From Rhodobacteraceae bacterium UBA1957 (GTDB taxonomy: Bacteria; Pseudomonadota; Alphaproteobacteria; Rhodobacterales; Rhodobacteraceae): 8,435 nucleotides of DNA. Under the pieces are notes generated by a model. That model worked only from the letters and a program-made list of their open reading frames with translations, ran no database searches and was not told where the DNA came from. Shown here in pieces: positions 6,696 to 8,435 of the stretch (its first letter is position 1; the number at the start of each line of letters is the position of its first letter). Position numbers and translations under genes: made by a program. The stretch covers positions 1-8,435 of the forward strand of contig DDEJ01000091.1 of assembly GCA_002336405.1 (NCBI GenBank), given 5' to 3'.

Positions 6696-7383
6696 TGGTT
6701 TGCTCCTTCATTAGAAATTTAACGATCTTAAAATCAAGTTCGCTGTCAATATCGACGCAGCGTTCTGAGGGCATTAGAAACGGCAGAACCCGGCCTTCAA
6801 ACAACGACTTGGCTGATTTTAAATAGGCGGGATCTAACACATAGGTCGAAGCGGCATGCTCATAGACCACCGGCGCTTGCTGGCGTGCCACGACATGGGT
6901 TGCGAGGGGTTTGCTGACATGCAATGCGCCGGTCTCGTCGGGCTCGACCAGATTAAAGTAAGGGTTTTTGCGCGCTGCACAGCATGACATCAACATATCG
7001 GGCGTTTGGATGGCAAACTGAGTGAGTGCGGCGTCAATATCGCTATCGAGCCTTAACGGCGAGGTGCAATCGAGATCGACAAAAACCGATACCGGGCCGG
7101 TGATCGCCTCAGTGGCCGCAAGCGCATGCTGCCAAACCATCCATTTCGACGCGGTGTCAGTGCACAGTTCGGGCGGGCGCATCCCGATATCAAGCGTTTG
7201 TTTACTGCGCGCATGGCGATAGATATCTTCATCATCAGTCGAGACAATCACAACATCAATGCGGGGGTTGCCCAGCAATTGATCCAAGGACCAATCGATT
7301 AACGGCTTGCCGTTCAAGGTGCGAAAATTCTTTCCCGGCACGCCTTTGCTGCCTTTGCGCGCGCCAATATGTCCGACAATCAT
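6679..7383 (-). CDS. neuA: CMP-nonulosonate synthetase (acylneuraminate cytidylyltransferase), PtmB/LegF-like
   Basis: A 234-residue nucleotidyltransferase that would activate a free nonulosonic acid with CTP to its CMP form. It is complete for the family. The CTP-binding loop ARKGSKGVPGKN is at 8-19. It is followed by STDDEDI, RPPELCTD, VDLDCTSPLR with D103 and D105 and R111, RKNPYFNLVE at 138-147, RQQAPVVYEHAASTYVL, and the metal-site stretch DIDSELDF starting at 211. RKNPYFNLVE, the Asn-free EHAAS stretch and DIDSELDFKIV resemble, from memory, the Campylobacter PtmB/LegF (CMP-legionaminic acid) type more than the Neu5Ac NeuA type. ATG 7383 overlaps the stop of the upstream oxidoreductase as ATGA, and an AAGG lies about 10 bases before it. 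It is the only cytidylyltransferase in the window, so it would also have to serve the NeuB product unless another exists elsewhere. Confidence 0.92.
   Translation of the reverse strand: MIVGHIGARKGSKGVPGKNFRTLNGKPLIDWSLDQLLGNPRIDVVIVSTDDEDIYRHARSKQTLDIGMRPPELCTDTASKWMVWQHALAATEAITGPVSVFVDLDCTSPLRLDSDIDAALTQFAIQTPDMLMSCCAARKNPYFNLVEPDETGALHVSKPLATHVVARQQAPVVYEHAASTYVLDPAYLKSAKSLFEGRVLPFLMPSERCVDIDSELDFKIVKFLMKEQTSDQNA
6703..6708 (-). promoter_or_regulatory. Ribosome binding site deciding the SDR start
   Basis: On the minus strand AAGGAG occupies 6708 to 6703, inside the 3' end of neuA. It is 7 bases from GTG 6695 and 16 bases from ATG 6686, so it supports GTG as the SDR start codon. Confidence 0.65.
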
Positions 7384-8333
7384 TGCAGGTCTACCTTTTT
7401 TGTGCCGATAAAATCACGTCTTTCCCACGCCTCAACAATGCGCGCACAACTTGTCTTAACCCGGTCCATCCTCGGCACTTTGTCATGGGTGGCATCACCG
7501 GTGTCTTCGGCGAGGGTCACAAAATCTTGCATGATCTTTTCAAACATGTTGTTGCGTTCGGTGTTGAAGTTGTGGTCTTCCACGCCCGTTGCCATGGCAA
7601 CGGTTGCAGTGTTGGTCACAAAATCAAACACGATATTTTGCGCATCCCCGGTCAGGCTGCCGCCCCGCTTTAATACCGGAGACAGATAATCCATCGAAAC
7701 GGTGGCCGTTGCCCCTGACCCTGAGGCCAGTGACAGTGATGAGGCGATATCAACCCCGGGAAACGCAGCATGCCCAATGGATGTGACATCCCTCAGCGAC
7801 AGATCGGGGCACATTAGGCCTATCAAATCGATTTCGTGGCAGAGGTCCAACAACACGCCGCCACCCTGCGCCCGGGCTGCATAACTTTCTGCAAACCGCC
7901 AGTTTTCGCGCCATTGCCGCACGTCATGCCCAATCTCGAGTTGCAGCCGAAAAAAGCTTTGCGGGGGCAGGTTGACCAGAAAGTCGGTCAAAGGATGATA
8001 GCGCAACATAAAGCCGACTATGGAGCGTTTTTGTAAATCAGCATTAATGCTGTAGATTTTGTCAAATTCAGCGCGGGTAAAAGCCAGTGGTTTTTCGATA
8101 TACATCGGGGCATGGTTTGCGGCGCAGATCGCCACTAACTCGGCACGAATATCCGTGGCTGTCGCAATGATCACCGCAGCATTCCCGGTGTGGCTGGCCA
8201 GTTTTTGGGTGATGCCCTGAGCACCAAAACGCCGCCAAGACAACAGTTCTGTCGATTTGCCCATCGTTTTCAGATTGGCAAAATGGCGCCGTCCGATAGA
8301 ACCGCTGCCAATCACAAAATATGTAAATGCCAT
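7380..8333 (-). CDS. Gfo/Idh/MocA family oxidoreductase, PtmF-like
   Basis: A 317-residue cytoplasmic NAD(P)-dependent oxidoreductase. The N-terminal Rossmann domain begins with GSGSIGRRH at 9-17, and the family's EKP signature is at 80-82 (IEKPLAF), with Lys81 the expected catalytic or cofactor-contacting lysine. GFMLRYHP follows. The C-terminal domain contains GGGVLLDLCHEIDL, with His166 and Asp169 in the place of the usual active-site GxHxxD region. Length is close to the family norm. ATG 8333 has GAGG eight bases upstream. It is the first gene of the leftward block that lies wholly in the window, and its TGA overlaps the neuA start as ATGA. The order Gfo/Idh, cytidylyltransferase, SDR is that of ptmF-ptmB-ptmA in Campylobacter. 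A sugar-nucleotide or aminosugar phosphate substrate is likely, but the reaction is not determined by the sequence. Confidence 0.85.
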   Translation of the reverse strand: MAFTYFVIGSGSIGRRHFANLKTMGKSTELLSWRRFGAQGITQKLASHTGNAAVIIATATDIRAELVAICAANHAPMYIEKPLAFTRAEFDKIYSINADLQKRSIVGFMLRYHPLTDFLVNLPPQSFFRLQLEIGHDVRQWRENWRFAESYAARAQGGGVLLDLCHEIDLIGLMCPDLSLRDVTSIGHAAFPGVDIASSLSLASGSGATATVSMDYLSPVLKRGGSLTGDAQNIVFDFVTNTATVAMATGVEDHNFNTERNNMFEKIMQDFVTLAEDTGDATHDKVPRMDRVKTSCARIVEAWERRDFIGTKKVDLQ

Positions 8334-8341
8334 CGTGCTGA

Positions 8342-8345
8342 CCTC
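8342..8345 (-). promoter_or_regulatory. Ribosome binding site of the Gfo/Idh oxidoreductase
   Basis: GAGG on the minus strand (8345 to 8342) lies 8 bases before ATG 8333 and supports that start. Confidence 0.55.
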
Positions 8346-8435
8346 GAATATGCCACGTCAAACCCTGTCACAGTTAAACGCTGAAACACTGCGCTGTTTT
8401 TTGCTTTAATACGCGTAATGAATGCTGGACGCCAC
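8346..8435. other. Right-edge segment without an assignable gene
   Basis: This 90-base stretch lies upstream of the leftward block. It could hold that block's promoter or the 3' end of another leftward gene. One minus-strand frame is open from the edge (8434) to a TGA at 8314-8312, which would overlap the oxidoreductase start by about 22 bases. Its translation is not one I recognise. The other two minus-strand frames close at TAA 8408-8406 and TAA 8376-8374. On the plus strand an ATG at 8418 could begin a divergent gene, but only six codons are visible. No convincing promoter was found. Confidence 0.3.

Noticed and set aside
8356..8361. TTGACG on the minus strand as a -35 box for the leftward operon
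   Set aside because: No -10-like hexamer lies at 16-18 bases; that position falls on the oxidoreductase start region.
1..8435. CRISPR arrays, tRNA or rRNA genes, insertion sequences, attachment sites
   Set aside because: No regularly spaced repeats, tRNA-like arms, transposase motifs or flanking inverted repeats were found when reading both strands.

Overview
The window looks like a chromosomal surface-glycan and lipid A locus from a Gram-negative alphaproteobacterium, most likely of the Rhodobacterales (Roseobacter) group. The basis is the moderate GC content, the style of the lipid A acyltransferase remnant (GHFGNYD, a VPA-stop-AVRQ stretch and WF-stop-IHRRW) and the two WaaA-like Kdo-transferase proteins. 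The lineage is inferred from protein style, not from any marker gene.

Layout. A rightward block runs from the left edge to about 5917. It holds a possible 3' remnant of an unidentified gene (perhaps a beta-ketoacyl-ACP synthase), then a late lipid A acyltransferase (LpxL/HtrB family) reading frame broken by three in-frame stop codons. Next come neuB (sialic acid synthase), neuC (hydrolysing UDP-GlcNAc 2-epimerase) and two tandem, divergent GT30 (WaaA/KdtA-type) glycosyltransferases. A leftward block (8333 to 5904) meets it tail to tail with a 14-base overlap. In transcription order it encodes a Gfo/Idh/MocA oxidoreductase, a CMP-nonulosonate synthetase (neuA family) and a short-chain dehydrogenase. 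The leftward genes overlap one another and look translationally coupled.

How the genes fit together. NeuC would make ManNAc from UDP-GlcNAc, NeuB would condense it with phosphoenolpyruvate to a sialic acid, and the cytidylyltransferase would activate the product as a CMP-sugar. From memory, NeuB and NeuC resemble the Campylobacter jejuni lipooligosaccharide Neu5Ac enzymes. The cytidylyltransferase instead resembles the Campylobacter legionaminic acid (PtmB/LegF) type. The order Gfo/Idh - cytidylyltransferase - SDR also matches the Campylobacter flagellin-glycosylation order ptmF-ptmB-ptmA. No recognisable sialyltransferase is present. The only glycosyltransferases are the two GT30 proteins, whose known relatives use CMP-Kdo, another CMP-activated 3-deoxy-2-ulosonic acid.

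The most interesting hypothesis is therefore that one or both GT30 paralogs transfer a sialic-acid-type sugar onto a lipid A/core-like acceptor. The dead lipid A acyltransferase next door supports a lipid A context but shows that part of the locus is decaying. No tRNA, rRNA, CRISPR array, insertion sequence or convincing intrinsic terminator was seen.
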